NCBI GenBank assembly: GCA_023386315.1
Contig: JAEWJZ010000008.1
Location: 1 to 64,000 of the forward strand
Source of the DNA: Bacillota bacterium
GTDB taxonomy: Bacteria; Bacillota; Clostridia; Lachnospirales; Lachnospiraceae
DNA: 64,000 bases
Direction: 5' to 3'
Below the pieces are notes generated by a model. That model ran no database searches. It was not told the DNA's origin and saw only the letters and a list, made by a program, of their open reading frames with translations. A program made the translations under genes and the position numbers. Of the stretch, positions 56,444-64,000 are shown one piece after another. Positions within the stretch are counted from its first letter, which is position 1; every line of letters begins with the position of its first letter.

Positions 56444-56448
56444 TACAA
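56421..56448 (-). promoter_or_regulatory. Sigma-A promoter of ddl
   Basis: On the minus strand TTGTAA (56448-56443), 16-nt spacer, TATAAT (56426-56421) with an extended TGC. It fully overlaps the spoIIR promoter on the other strand. Confidence 0.65.
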
Positions 56449-56476
56449 ATAGATTCCAGAAAAAAGGAGGAACCCT

Positions 56477-57130
56477 ATGAAACAGAAACGTGATTTATTC
56501 TTATGTATTACCTGCCTGCTCATTGCTTTTTTACTGACACTGGCAGATGGCAGATCAAATGATGAGGCCCTTGCCGCCCGGATCGCCCCTGAAATCCTGC
56601 GGTTTCATGTTTTGGCAAACAGCAATAGTACACAGGATCAGAATTTAAAGCTGAAAGTACGCACCATGCTTCTCAATTCAATATATGAAGACCTTGGCGA
56701 AAATGCATCCCTGGATGACACAAAAACCTATATCCGCTCCCATGAATCCACTCTGGAGAAAAAAGCAGAAAACTACATGAAGAACCTGGGATTTAATTAT
56801 CCTGCACATATGGAGCTGACAGATTGCTACTTTCCAACCAAAACCTATGGGGATATGGTGTTTCCCTGCGGAACCTATGAAGCCGTAAGGGTAAAAATAG
56901 GCGAAGGAAAAGGACACAACTGGTGGTGCGTCCTCTATCCTCCGCTCTGTTTTACGGATTCTTCCTATGCAGTCGTGCCGGATACCTCAAAAGAGATCCT
57001 GCGGCACTCCATAGATGAATCTGATTATTTAAAATTAAGAAAAGAACCTGTAAAAATCCATGTAAAGCTTAAAGTTTTGGATCTACTTCCTGTGAATAAA
57101 AAAACCGCTATTTCGCAGAATCCACAATGA
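56477..57130 (+). CDS. spoIIR: Stage II sporulation protein R
   Basis: SpoIIR is made in the forespore under sigma-F and triggers SpoIIGA to process sigma-E in the mother cell. The 217-residue protein has an N-terminal signal/TM segment (LFLCITCLLIAFLLTLADG) and the family's conserved IAPEILRFHVLANSNSTQDQ, GDMVFPCGTYEAVRVKIGEG and KGHNWWCVLYPPLCF stretches. It starts 11 nt after AAAAGGAGG. A sigma-F-like promoter precedes it. Its 3' end overlaps a convergent TolC-like gene by 23 nt. This strongly implies an endospore former. Confidence 0.95.
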   Translation: MKQKRDLFLCITCLLIAFLLTLADGRSNDEALAARIAPEILRFHVLANSNSTQDQNLKLKVRTMLLNSIYEDLGENASLDDTKTYIRSHESTLEKKAENYMKNLGFNYPAHMELTDCYFPTKTYGDMVFPCGTYEAVRVKIGEGKGHNWWCVLYPPLCFTDSSYAVVPDTSKEILRHSIDESDYLKLRKEPVKIHVKLKVLDLLPVNKKTAISQNPQ

Positions 57131-58325
57131 TTCCCTTTACAGCCCACTGGTAAGTAGTGTATGCCTGATACAGCTCTGCATATGCACTTTGCCTTGCACC
57201 CTCTGCCTGTAAAAATGCCATTTGAGACTGAAGATATGTAATTTTACTTAACATACCCATCTGAAAAGAACGCTCTGCTTTCCCTTTATCAAGCACTGCC
57301 TTCTCGTAGGAGGTATTGGCTGCTTCATAAGCGGTCTTTGCCTGCTTCAGATTCTGATAAAAAGATTGCATGGTGACTGCAACATTCTGTTCGCCTTCCG
57401 ATACTCTTGCCTTTTTATTTTCCATTCCCGTAGAAGTCTTATCGGAATTGGTACGGCGCATATCGATAAGGGCATAATTGTTGCTTATGGCTTTTGCTGT
57501 ATCGCTTTCAAGGTCCAGGTTGGAAATTGCTGACAGATCCAGTTCCGGGAGATCTCCTACATTTGGCAGAGAATCTAAGGAATACCCTGTCATTAGAGCC
57601 AGTGACCGCCGCAGACCATCAACCGTCTGTTCCAGGCTTAATACAGAAGCCTGGGTGGTAAGTACTTCCTTTTTTGCAGACAGGACATCATTTAGTGTTG
57701 CCGTACCAACTTGCTGACCTAATTGCTGAGCTTCATAAGCAGAATTACATACTTCCGATGCTTTTTGAAGCAGTGCCCGGTTTGCAACAGCGTTGTTATA
57801 TCCGATCATAAGCTGATCGGCATAATACTCATATTGCCTTGAGGCCTGTGTAATACCGGAGTTGATCTTGGAATTGGATTGGTTAAGAGTTTTAAGGGTC
57901 CATTGTAACTTATCAGTCTGGGTCTTTATACTTTTTACTGTTCCCTCTAAAACCTTATATACAGGGATTCCATCTTCATTAGTTATACCAGTTGGCTTAA
58001 GTTCCTTCGCCTGATCCTCAAGTTCCTTTATTTTATTTTTCATTTCGATTCCTACAAGCTCATTATAAACGTACTTAAGATTATCTATATTCGAATTGGC
58101 AGAATCCACTATATTCTGCAAATCCGGATTAAAATACCGGACCAGGTCGGAAAGTTCACCAAATTCTATGTTGCTGTCATTTAATTTACTCCACTGTTCC
58201 GCTGTTATTCCCTCAGGGATCGGTTTTTCTGCCTGCCCCGGTCCAACAGCTCCATATGCGGGAGAAACCGAGGAAGCCGTTAACAGCGTGGCCAAAAATA
58301 TTGGCCAAACTTTTTTATTTCTCAT
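57108..58325 (-). CDS. TolC-like outer-membrane-efflux family protein, type B, cluster 2
   Basis: The 405-residue protein has a signal peptide (MRNKKVWPIFLATLLTASSV, cut near AYGAV), then QWSKLNDSNIEFGELSDLVR and long helical segments with AQQLGQQVGTATLNDVLSAK and QMGMLSKITYLQSQMAFLQA, the two-halves pattern of TolC family proteins. It is the type B paralogue of 45517-46740. It lies 4 nt after the type A gene and ends inside the convergent spoIIR gene by 23 nt. Confidence 0.85.
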   Translation of the reverse strand: MRNKKVWPIFLATLLTASSVSPAYGAVGPGQAEKPIPEGITAEQWSKLNDSNIEFGELSDLVRYFNPDLQNIVDSANSNIDNLKYVYNELVGIEMKNKIKELEDQAKELKPTGITNEDGIPVYKVLEGTVKSIKTQTDKLQWTLKTLNQSNSKINSGITQASRQYEYYADQLMIGYNNAVANRALLQKASEVCNSAYEAQQLGQQVGTATLNDVLSAKKEVLTTQASVLSLEQTVDGLRRSLALMTGYSLDSLPNVGDLPELDLSAISNLDLESDTAKAISNNYALIDMRRTNSDKTSTGMENKKARVSEGEQNVAVTMQSFYQNLKQAKTAYEAANTSYEKAVLDKGKAERSFQMGMLSKITYLQSQMAFLQAEGARQSAYAELYQAYTTYQWAVKGIIVDSAK

Positions 58326-58329
58326 CTCA

Positions 58330-59478
58330 TCAGCCTCCTGCCGAAGCTAGCCCGTTAACAGCATTGTCATAGGTCTGGACCGCCTGAAATAATGTAAGCT
58401 GAGCCTTCTTCATCGAATTATCTTTTGTATTATATACATTCTTTTGCTTCATGTAATCAAGTCTGCTTAAAGTTCCGATCTGCTGCTTATGCTCTGCTGT
58501 CTCCATATTCTTACTTTCCAGCTCAAATTCTCCCTTTGCCTGTTCATAAGAGGCTTTGGCTTGCTGAACAGCCTGATAGTTCTTTACAATCTCAGATTTT
58601 ATATTCTGCTCATTGCTGAGAACCGTCCGCTTTAATGTTTCTTTCGTCAGTTCAGCCACCGCATTTTCCAGCTTTCTTTTATTGATTTTAAAAGTATAAT
58701 TTTTTTCCAGCGCAGCATCTTTATCTGTTTCCGGATTCATCGCAGCAATATGTTCAAAATCAACAGCCGGTATATCCCTGATTTCAGGTGTATCGCTATA
58801 CTTCCAGCCCAACATAACAAGAAGTTTTTGTCTTGTCTCTTCAATTGACCCGGTAAGTTTCTCAATTGAAGCCTGAGTGCTCTGAACACCTTCCTTGGCT
58901 GCAAGCACATCAGATAAGGTGGCCATTCCTGCACTTTGCTTTACAAGAATCGCCTGATATTGAGCTTCCATATATTCCAGGCTGTCTTTTGCTGACTCCA
59001 ACTCTAATTTCTGTTGAAAATATGATATCATAGAGGACTGAGCAGAAGCTACCAGGCCAGCTTCCTGCTGGTCATAGGTGAGTTGGTGCACAGTTATATC
59101 TTCAGTAACCTTATCTGCGGCCTCTTCTGCCTGAGCTGCAGCCACCTGAGCCTGCGCATCTGCCACTGGATCATCGCCAGAGACATTGCTTCTGGCATCA
59201 AACGCCGCATCACGGTAGTACTGAGCATATTGATCCCGGGTAACTTTATCATCTTTTTTCTTGTCACTGATATCGAGCTGATTCTTATGAACCGTTACAT
59301 TATACTCACGAATCAAACCTGCCAGTTCATCGTATTCCATCACATTATCTCTAAGCTTTGCCCACTCCTCAGCAGTCCTTGAAAACTCCGGATTTCCAGC
59401 CCAGACAGTCGATGCCGGTCCGGAGAAGGTCATCACGGCTGCCAGAGCAAATGCACCAATTTGTTTCCATTTCTTCAT
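58330..59478 (-). CDS. TolC-like outer-membrane-efflux family protein, type A, cluster 2
   Basis: The 382-residue protein has a signal peptide (MKKWKQIGAFALAAVMTFSG, cut near VWAGN) and EWAKLRDNVMEYDELAGLIR close to that of 46754-47890. The helices include LVKQSAGMATLSDVLAAKEG-like (ILVKQSAGMATLSDVLAAK) and HKQQIGTLSRLDYMKQKNVY. It has its own promoter in the gap after the RND gene, so the two TolC-like genes form a separate transcription unit in this cluster. Confidence 0.85.
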   Translation of the reverse strand: MKKWKQIGAFALAAVMTFSGPASTVWAGNPEFSRTAEEWAKLRDNVMEYDELAGLIREYNVTVHKNQLDISDKKKDDKVTRDQYAQYYRDAAFDARSNVSGDDPVADAQAQVAAAQAEEAADKVTEDITVHQLTYDQQEAGLVASAQSSMISYFQQKLELESAKDSLEYMEAQYQAILVKQSAGMATLSDVLAAKEGVQSTQASIEKLTGSIEETRQKLLVMLGWKYSDTPEIRDIPAVDFEHIAAMNPETDKDAALEKNYTFKINKRKLENAVAELTKETLKRTVLSNEQNIKSEIVKNYQAVQQAKASYEQAKGEFELESKNMETAEHKQQIGTLSRLDYMKQKNVYNTKDNSMKKAQLTLFQAVQTYDNAVNGLASAGG

Positions 59479-59503
59479 CCTAAATCCTCCTTAACTGGGA
59501 TTT

Positions 59504-59518
59504 TTAAACTATGTTTAA
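59504..59518. promoter_or_regulatory. Inverted repeat between the TolC promoter and start, cluster 2
   Basis: TTAAAC-TAT-GTTTAA, 6-bp arms, 3-nt spacer, between the -10 box and the type A TolC-like ATG, where it could be a repressor site. Confidence 0.4.
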
Positions 59519-59522
59519 GGTT

Positions 59523-59551
59523 ATCATATCACATTCTGTAAAAAGAGCCAA
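59523..59551 (-). promoter_or_regulatory. Promoter of the TolC-like pair, cluster 2
   Basis: TTGGCT (59551-59546), 17-nt spacer, TATGAT (59528-59523) with extended TGA on the minus strand. Confidence 0.6.
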
Positions 59552-59593
59552 GCCACATTCTTCCAAATCCCATACATCAATCAGCGTTTGCCA

Positions 59594-59616
59594 ACTGCCG
59601 GTTTAATCCGGCAGCT
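59594..59616 (-). other. Hairpin overlapping the stop of the cluster 2 RND gene
   Basis: CTGCCGG and CCGGCAG arms around the TAA stop codon (loop ATTAAA). No T-run follows. It may mark the 3' end or an RNA cleavage site before the TolC pair. Confidence 0.4.
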
Positions 59617-62600
59617 GGGTTTTATCTACTTTTCCGCTCATCAGTGAATAATAAACCGGAAGCATAAGCATCGATAATATGGTGGAAGCAGTAAGACCTC
59701 CCACGTTAACAAGCGCAAGTCCCTGCATTGTCTCAGTGTTGCGTCCGATTCCCAATGCCATAGGAACCATGGATACAATGGTGGTAAGGGTGGTCATCAA
59801 TATGGGACGAAGCCTGGTAGCTCCTGCTTCTATAAGGGAAGTATTCTTATCCATGGTAGCCCGATACTGGTTAACTGTATCGACATAGAGAATACCGGAG
59901 TTTACTACTGTACCTATCAGCATTAAAAATCCCAGAAGGGATGGCATACTGATTGCAACATCTGCCGCCAGCAGACAGGCAAAGGAGCCAATCAGACTGA
60001 AGGGGATGGTCGTCATAACCATCAGTGAGAACTTTGGTGACTCAAACTGAGCCGCCATTACCACAAAAATTAAAAATGTAGCTATCAAAATAGCTTTTAC
60101 CAGATTACCAAGCTCTTCCTGCATGGACTCATCTTCACTGTTTTTTGCTCTTGAGACTTTGTCGTTTAAGTATTTACTCACAACTTTACTGTCAAGCTCT
60201 TTAATCGCTGCAGCTTTATCCTTCTTCGTCTTAATAACATCAGTGAAAGATCCTGTAATCGTAACCTGATACTGTTTGTTTTTTCTGTTGATGGCAGTGG
60301 GGCTGTCTTCATAACCGATACTGGCAATATCAGTCAGCGCCACAGAACCACCTGTGGTGTTGGGTACCGTAACTCCCTCTACCTTTTCCAGTGTATCATA
60401 GGTTCCTTCCGGATATTCAACCTTTACATCCACATTCTGACCTTCTACATCCATGGTCGTGGCTTTCACACCACTTAACATTCCGTTCAGCATACCACCT
60501 ACTGTTGAAGGTGCCACACCCTCCGCTGCCGCCTTAATCGGGTCTACACTCACCTTTATAACTGGTGCTGCATTCTCAAGGTCGGAATGCACTTTAATCA
60601 TCTCTGGACGGCTGCTTAATTCAGCAACCATCTGGTCAGAGGTCTTTTTTAAATGGTCCAGCTGGGCGCTTTGAAGTATTACCTCAAAATCGTTGCCGCC
60701 TCCGCCTCCCATCTGGCTGACACTGGAGGTTGATTTTACGGTAACGTTACAATCTGGAATCTGGCCCATGAGTTTCTTCCATTTATTAACAACCTCATCT
60801 GTAGTGAGTGTTCTGTCACTCTTTAAATAAGCGGTCAAAGAACCGTTTGTTCCTCCGGCGAAACTGAGTTCACCTGATCCATAGCTGGCCATATAGGATT
60901 TTAAATCTGGTTCACTGGTGACGATTGCCTCCAGCTTTTTTAAAACCTGATCCGCTTCTTCGATCTTTAACCCCGGCTTCATCTTAGCAGTGATGGAAAT
61001 CGTTCCCTGATCCACCGAAGGCATAAGTTCAAAGCCCAGCTTTGTTGCAAATCCAAATGATGCGAATAATAACAATACTGAAAAGATCATGACAAGAGCC
61101 CGTCTTTTTAACAGCTTACCAACGATCTTTCTATAACCGTTCTGAAGAGCTTTTACAATTCCTCCCATTGGAGAATTCTGTCTTTCCACAGGGCAGAACC
61201 TGCTGTAGCATAAAGGAACAACTGTCAAAGCAGAGACAAAGGATGCCATCATACAAAAGACTATGGTATATCCAAGAGGCTTAAACAGCTGTCCTGTCAG
61301 ACCTTCCAAGAACGCCAGCGGGATAAACACAACGCAGGTGGTTAACGTTCCGCCGAGAATGGACTGCATGACAACACCGGTTCCTTCCAGGGCCGCTGAC
61401 AAATATTCCCTGAAACCAGTTCCTTTTTGTGAACGGAAACAACTCTCCAGTACAACGATGGAGTTATCTACCATCATACCGACGCCCAATACAATACTGC
61501 TCATGGTAATTACATTCAGTGAAAATCCCATGGCAGACATCATAATCAGTGATACGAGAATGGATACGGGTATGGAGCTTCCTACAATCAGAGACGCTTT
61601 AATATCCCCGAAAAAGAGGAAGATAATAACCATGGAAATAATAACAGCCATAATCATGGTATTTTTTACGCTGTTCAATGCGCTGGTAATCTGCTCACTG
61701 TTATCATCTACAACTACAATATCCAGATTAGGGTATTCACTTTTTAAAGAAGAAATCGTTTTAGTTACGGATCTGGATACATCAACCGCACTGTTTTTCT
61801 GCTGTTTGTTAATGGATAAGGTAATGGTATCTTCTCCATTATACCGGCCAATTGCTTTTTTCTTCTGGTTTGTTTCCGAAATATCTGCAATATCTTCCAT
61901 ATAGATAGTCTTTCCCTGGCTGATTACGACAGGTACTTTTTTCAGACTTTCCACAGTCTTTACTTCCACTCCGGTACTGACGGATAAATCTCTCTTCCCC
62001 ACTCCGGTATTACCCGCAGGATAAGTGAAATCTGCAGCTTTGATCGCCTGGCTGATCGAGTCCATATTAAGATGGTACTGTTTCATCTTTTCAGGCGAAA
62101 GAGTGACTCTGACATAGCCTTCCTCACCACCGCTAATATTGACGCTGGCAACAGATGATATCTTCTCAAGTTCTGGTACAATCTTATCATTTACATAGTT
62201 GTACAAATTGTTTTGTGAAGGATCATTCACTGACAAAGTCATGGATGGCATCTCATTGATGTTAAATTCCATAATGGACGGTTTTTCCACGTCCTTAGGC
62301 AGATCCACACTGTCCATTTTCTTTTTTAAATCATTATATGCCTTATTCATATCGGTACCGTAATTATATTCCATGTACACGATAGAAAGATTCTGCTGGG
62401 AACTGGACTGAACATTTTTAATCCCGGAAAGAGTACCCACCGACTCTTCAATTGGTTTGGTTACCAGATCGTTAATGTCTTCCGGACTCGCCCCCACATA
62501 AGTAGTCGTTACTAATAACATAGGGAAATTCATCTCCGGCGTCAGTTCCATCTTTGCTGAAAAAACAGATGACAGGCCGAATACAAGAAGGCATAAAACA

Positions 62601-62650
62601 GCTAATACGGCAGTTATGGGCCGCTTTAAAACAAATTTTGTCATTCCCAT
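59603..62650 (-). CDS. RND efflux transporter, cluster 2
   Basis: A 1015-residue RND pump of the AcrB/HAE type, starting MGMTKFVLKRPITAVLAVLC with the same 12-TM duplicated layout as the cluster 1 pump. TM4 has GVGMMVDNSIVVLESCFR, again Asp-Asn where AcrB has Asp-Asp. A Gly/Gly-rich VSQMGGGGGNDFEV stretch is in the second porter domain. AAGGAGG lies 7 nt before the ATG. It follows the adaptor gene by 12 nt. Substrate unknown. Confidence 0.92.
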   Translation of the reverse strand: MGMTKFVLKRPITAVLAVLCLLVFGLSSVFSAKMELTPEMNFPMLLVTTTYVGASPEDINDLVTKPIEESVGTLSGIKNVQSSSQQNLSIVYMEYNYGTDMNKAYNDLKKKMDSVDLPKDVEKPSIMEFNINEMPSMTLSVNDPSQNNLYNYVNDKIVPELEKISSVASVNISGGEEGYVRVTLSPEKMKQYHLNMDSISQAIKAADFTYPAGNTGVGKRDLSVSTGVEVKTVESLKKVPVVISQGKTIYMEDIADISETNQKKKAIGRYNGEDTITLSINKQQKNSAVDVSRSVTKTISSLKSEYPNLDIVVVDDNSEQITSALNSVKNTMIMAVIISMVIIFLFFGDIKASLIVGSSIPVSILVSLIMMSAMGFSLNVITMSSIVLGVGMMVDNSIVVLESCFRSQKGTGFREYLSAALEGTGVVMQSILGGTLTTCVVFIPLAFLEGLTGQLFKPLGYTIVFCMMASFVSALTVVPLCYSRFCPVERQNSPMGGIVKALQNGYRKIVGKLLKRRALVMIFSVLLLFASFGFATKLGFELMPSVDQGTISITAKMKPGLKIEEADQVLKKLEAIVTSEPDLKSYMASYGSGELSFAGGTNGSLTAYLKSDRTLTTDEVVNKWKKLMGQIPDCNVTVKSTSSVSQMGGGGGNDFEVILQSAQLDHLKKTSDQMVAELSSRPEMIKVHSDLENAAPVIKVSVDPIKAAAEGVAPSTVGGMLNGMLSGVKATTMDVEGQNVDVKVEYPEGTYDTLEKVEGVTVPNTTGGSVALTDIASIGYEDSPTAINRKNKQYQVTITGSFTDVIKTKKDKAAAIKELDSKVVSKYLNDKVSRAKNSEDESMQEELGNLVKAILIATFLIFVVMAAQFESPKFSLMVMTTIPFSLIGSFACLLAADVAISMPSLLGFLMLIGTVVNSGILYVDTVNQYRATMDKNTSLIEAGATRLRPILMTTLTTIVSMVPMALGIGRNTETMQGLALVNVGGLTASTILSMLMLPVYYSLMSGKVDKTQLPD

Positions 62651-62662
62651 TTTACCGCCTCC

Positions 62663-63805
62663 TTATTGTGCAGAAGCAGAAGTTTCTACCTCGGTTCCAT
62701 TGCCTTCTGTCGTCTCTGTTTCTGTTGTGGTTTCTTCCTTATTTTCTTCTGCCAGAGTCACTTTGGAGCCGTCATATAATTCGCTGGTCCATGTTGTGAT
62801 CACCTGATCATCTGGGCTGATCCCGGACTGAACCTCTGCAAATTCATTATTCGTAAGACCGATGGTAACTGCATTCTTTTTCAATGTTCCGTTGGAATAT
62901 GTATAAATAAATGGATCTCCTGACTCATAATAGACACTGTCAACCGGAACTGTAAGTACATTTTCGGCTTTCTGGGCAGTTACATAAAGCTTGACGGAGG
63001 TTCCGGTGGCAAGTGTATCCCCTGCGGGTATAGAAGCTTTCACTTTGAATAATCCGCTGCCGCTGTCAACCATGGTGCTTACTTCTGTTATGGTTGCTTC
63101 ATGATCTGTTCCGTTTTTCTCTACCCGGATTGCATCTCCGGCTTTTAATCCGCTTATAATCCGCTCTGATACATAAAAAGTAAGAGACTTTCCGCCATCT
63201 CCTGAAATTACGCAGATTGTTGTCTGGGGAGAGATCATATCGTGAAGGCTGATATCAAAGCTTTCCACTTTTCCCGAAATGGGTGCCGTCACCTGACTGC
63301 CTTCCAGCTGGTTATTATATAAAATCTTAGCATTCTCATATTGAAGTCTGGCAGTTTCCACCTTATCCACAGTGGACTGGTAATCTGCATCAGCCACATC
63401 TCCTGCAGCATGAAGAACCGTATAACGGTCTAAATTCCTCTTGGCATCCTCATATGTGATTCTGGAGGTTTCCATGGCAATCCGGGTACTTTCCACCTGT
63501 TTTGTATCAATCACGCAGAGAAGCTGACCTGCTGTTACTGTGTCTCCGGTCTTCACACCTATGTTTGTAACTTCGCCTGAGCCAAGAGGTGTCACATGAA
63601 CAATACTGTCCGGTTCAATAGTACCAATCAGTTCATTGCTGATTTCTATCGTGCGGGTCTGTGGTTTTTCGGCAGTTACCACCGGCGGCGCTTCTGCTAC
63701 CAGCTCTTCCTTGCCACCACTAAGAATCTTAGGCAGTACGAGCCCTGCGAGAACAGCCACTACGACTACAGTTCCTGCAATTATAAATACTTTTTTCTTT
63801 GTCAT
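62663..63805 (-). CDS. RND membrane-fusion (periplasmic adaptor) protein, cluster 2
   Basis: The 380-residue protein has an N-terminal TM helix (KVFIIAGTVVVVAVLAGLVL), a lipoyl half (VTPLGSGEVTNIGVKTGDTV, VTAPISGKVESFDISLHDMI) around a helical hairpin, beta-barrel and membrane-proximal domains, and a Thr/Glu-rich C-terminal tail. It resembles 44339-45460 in layout. AAGGAGC precedes the ATG. It is the first full gene of the cluster, following the probable TetR gene by about 40 nt. Confidence 0.92.
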   Translation of the reverse strand: MTKKKVFIIAGTVVVVAVLAGLVLPKILSGGKEELVAEAPPVVTAEKPQTRTIEISNELIGTIEPDSIVHVTPLGSGEVTNIGVKTGDTVTAGQLLCVIDTKQVESTRIAMETSRITYEDAKRNLDRYTVLHAAGDVADADYQSTVDKVETARLQYENAKILYNNQLEGSQVTAPISGKVESFDISLHDMISPQTTICVISGDGGKSLTFYVSERIISGLKAGDAIRVEKNGTDHEATITEVSTMVDSGSGLFKVKASIPAGDTLATGTSVKLYVTAQKAENVLTVPVDSVYYESGDPFIYTYSNGTLKKNAVTIGLTNNEFAEVQSGISPDDQVITTWTSELYDGSKVTLAEENKEETTTETETTEGNGTEVETSASAQ

Positions 63806-63848
63806 ATCAAGCTCCTTATTATCTTTTCAGTCAATAATATGATTCTAA

Positions 63849-64000
63849 TTACTTTTTTCGAATTCCATATTGTAATATCTCTAATTTTTCCTGGAATATT
63901 TTCTTAATTTTTTCTTCATCTTCCGGATGATGGAAGGTCCAGCTTATGCACCGGGCCAGTTCAATTATAATTAATGCGATCAATTGTCCAAATGTTTCAA
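63849..64000 (-). CDS. Probable TetR-family regulator, C-terminal end only
   Basis: The frame is open from the right edge for 49 codons to a stop at 63849, encoding a helical end ELARCISWTFHHPEDEEKIK and KIFQEKLEILQYGIRKK. The end and its position before an RND operon match the C-terminus of the TetR gene of cluster 1 (which ends QFQVIEEGVRRRA), so a TetR protein is likely. The DNA-binding part lies outside the window. Confidence 0.55.
   Translation of the reverse strand, partial: ETFGQLIALIIIELARCISWTFHHPEDEEKIKKIFQEKLEILQYGIRKK

Noticed and set aside
61263..61904. A 213-codon plus-strand frame opposite the cluster 2 RND gene
   Set aside because: It is antisense to the conserved RND protein and has no start signals.

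Overview
The window looks like chromosome from a spore-forming, probably motile, monoderm member of the Clostridia, most like the Lachnospiraceae (Clostridium cluster XIVa / Lacrimispora type). This is inferred from the protein sequences: a zinc-type S14, a type I-like S10/spc order, SpoIIR, MotAB, choline-binding-type cell-wall repeat proteins, Gram-positive style Shine-Dalgarno sites (AGGAGG) and sigma-A promoters. No species can be named from sequence alone.

Layout. (1) 1-8.4 kb, minus strand: the S10 and start of the spc ribosomal protein operon (rpsJ rplC rplD rplW rplB rpsS rplV rpsC rplP rpmC rpsQ rplN rplX rplE rpsN rpsH, and rplF cut by the window edge), with several unusually long, hairpin-rich spacers. 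(2) 8.4-19.6 kb: an accessory stretch with a cell-wall-binding repeat protein, a tiny cysteine- or alanine-rich gene whose frame is in doubt, a methyltransferase, nanE-rpiR-acyltransferase, a secreted subtilisin-like protease, motAB and a secreted DUF5722-type glycosidase-like protein. (3) 19.7-24.4 kb: the str operon (rpsL rpsG fusA tuf). (4) 24.4-32.1 kb: a sugar-uptake operon (two ABC permeases, an unrecognised 832-aa protein, a GH105-like unsaturated uronyl hydrolase, an AraC regulator, a solute-binding lipoprotein). (5) 32.1-39.8 kb: rpoB-rpoC. (6) 39.9-41.2 kb: a small membrane-anchored protein and Fe/Mn superoxide dismutase. (7) 41.3-48.8 kb: a TetR regulator followed by two TolC-like genes, a membrane-fusion protein and an RND pump. 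(8) 48.9-57.1 kb: a second cell-wall repeat protein, tandem tyrosine recombinases, a RloA/OLD-like ATPase, ddl-murI-DUF1934, and spoIIR. (9) 57.1-64 kb: a second RND cluster with the same four gene types in a different order, preceded by the tail of a probable TetR gene.

The rpoBC, str and S10/spc blocks, which are usually contiguous in Firmicutes, are all on the minus strand but are split by two accessory blocks. The most striking content is the pair of complete tripartite-style RND/MFP/TolC clusters in what should be a single-membrane cell, each with two different TolC-like proteins. Other points of note are the small gene at 10.0-10.2 kb where an in-frame Cys-rich reading and a +1-frame Ala/Gly-rich reading compete, the overlapping sigma-F-like and sigma-A promoters between spoIIR and ddl, and the tandem recombinases divergent from a surface protein gene. 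Promoters and terminators were read by eye and not scored.
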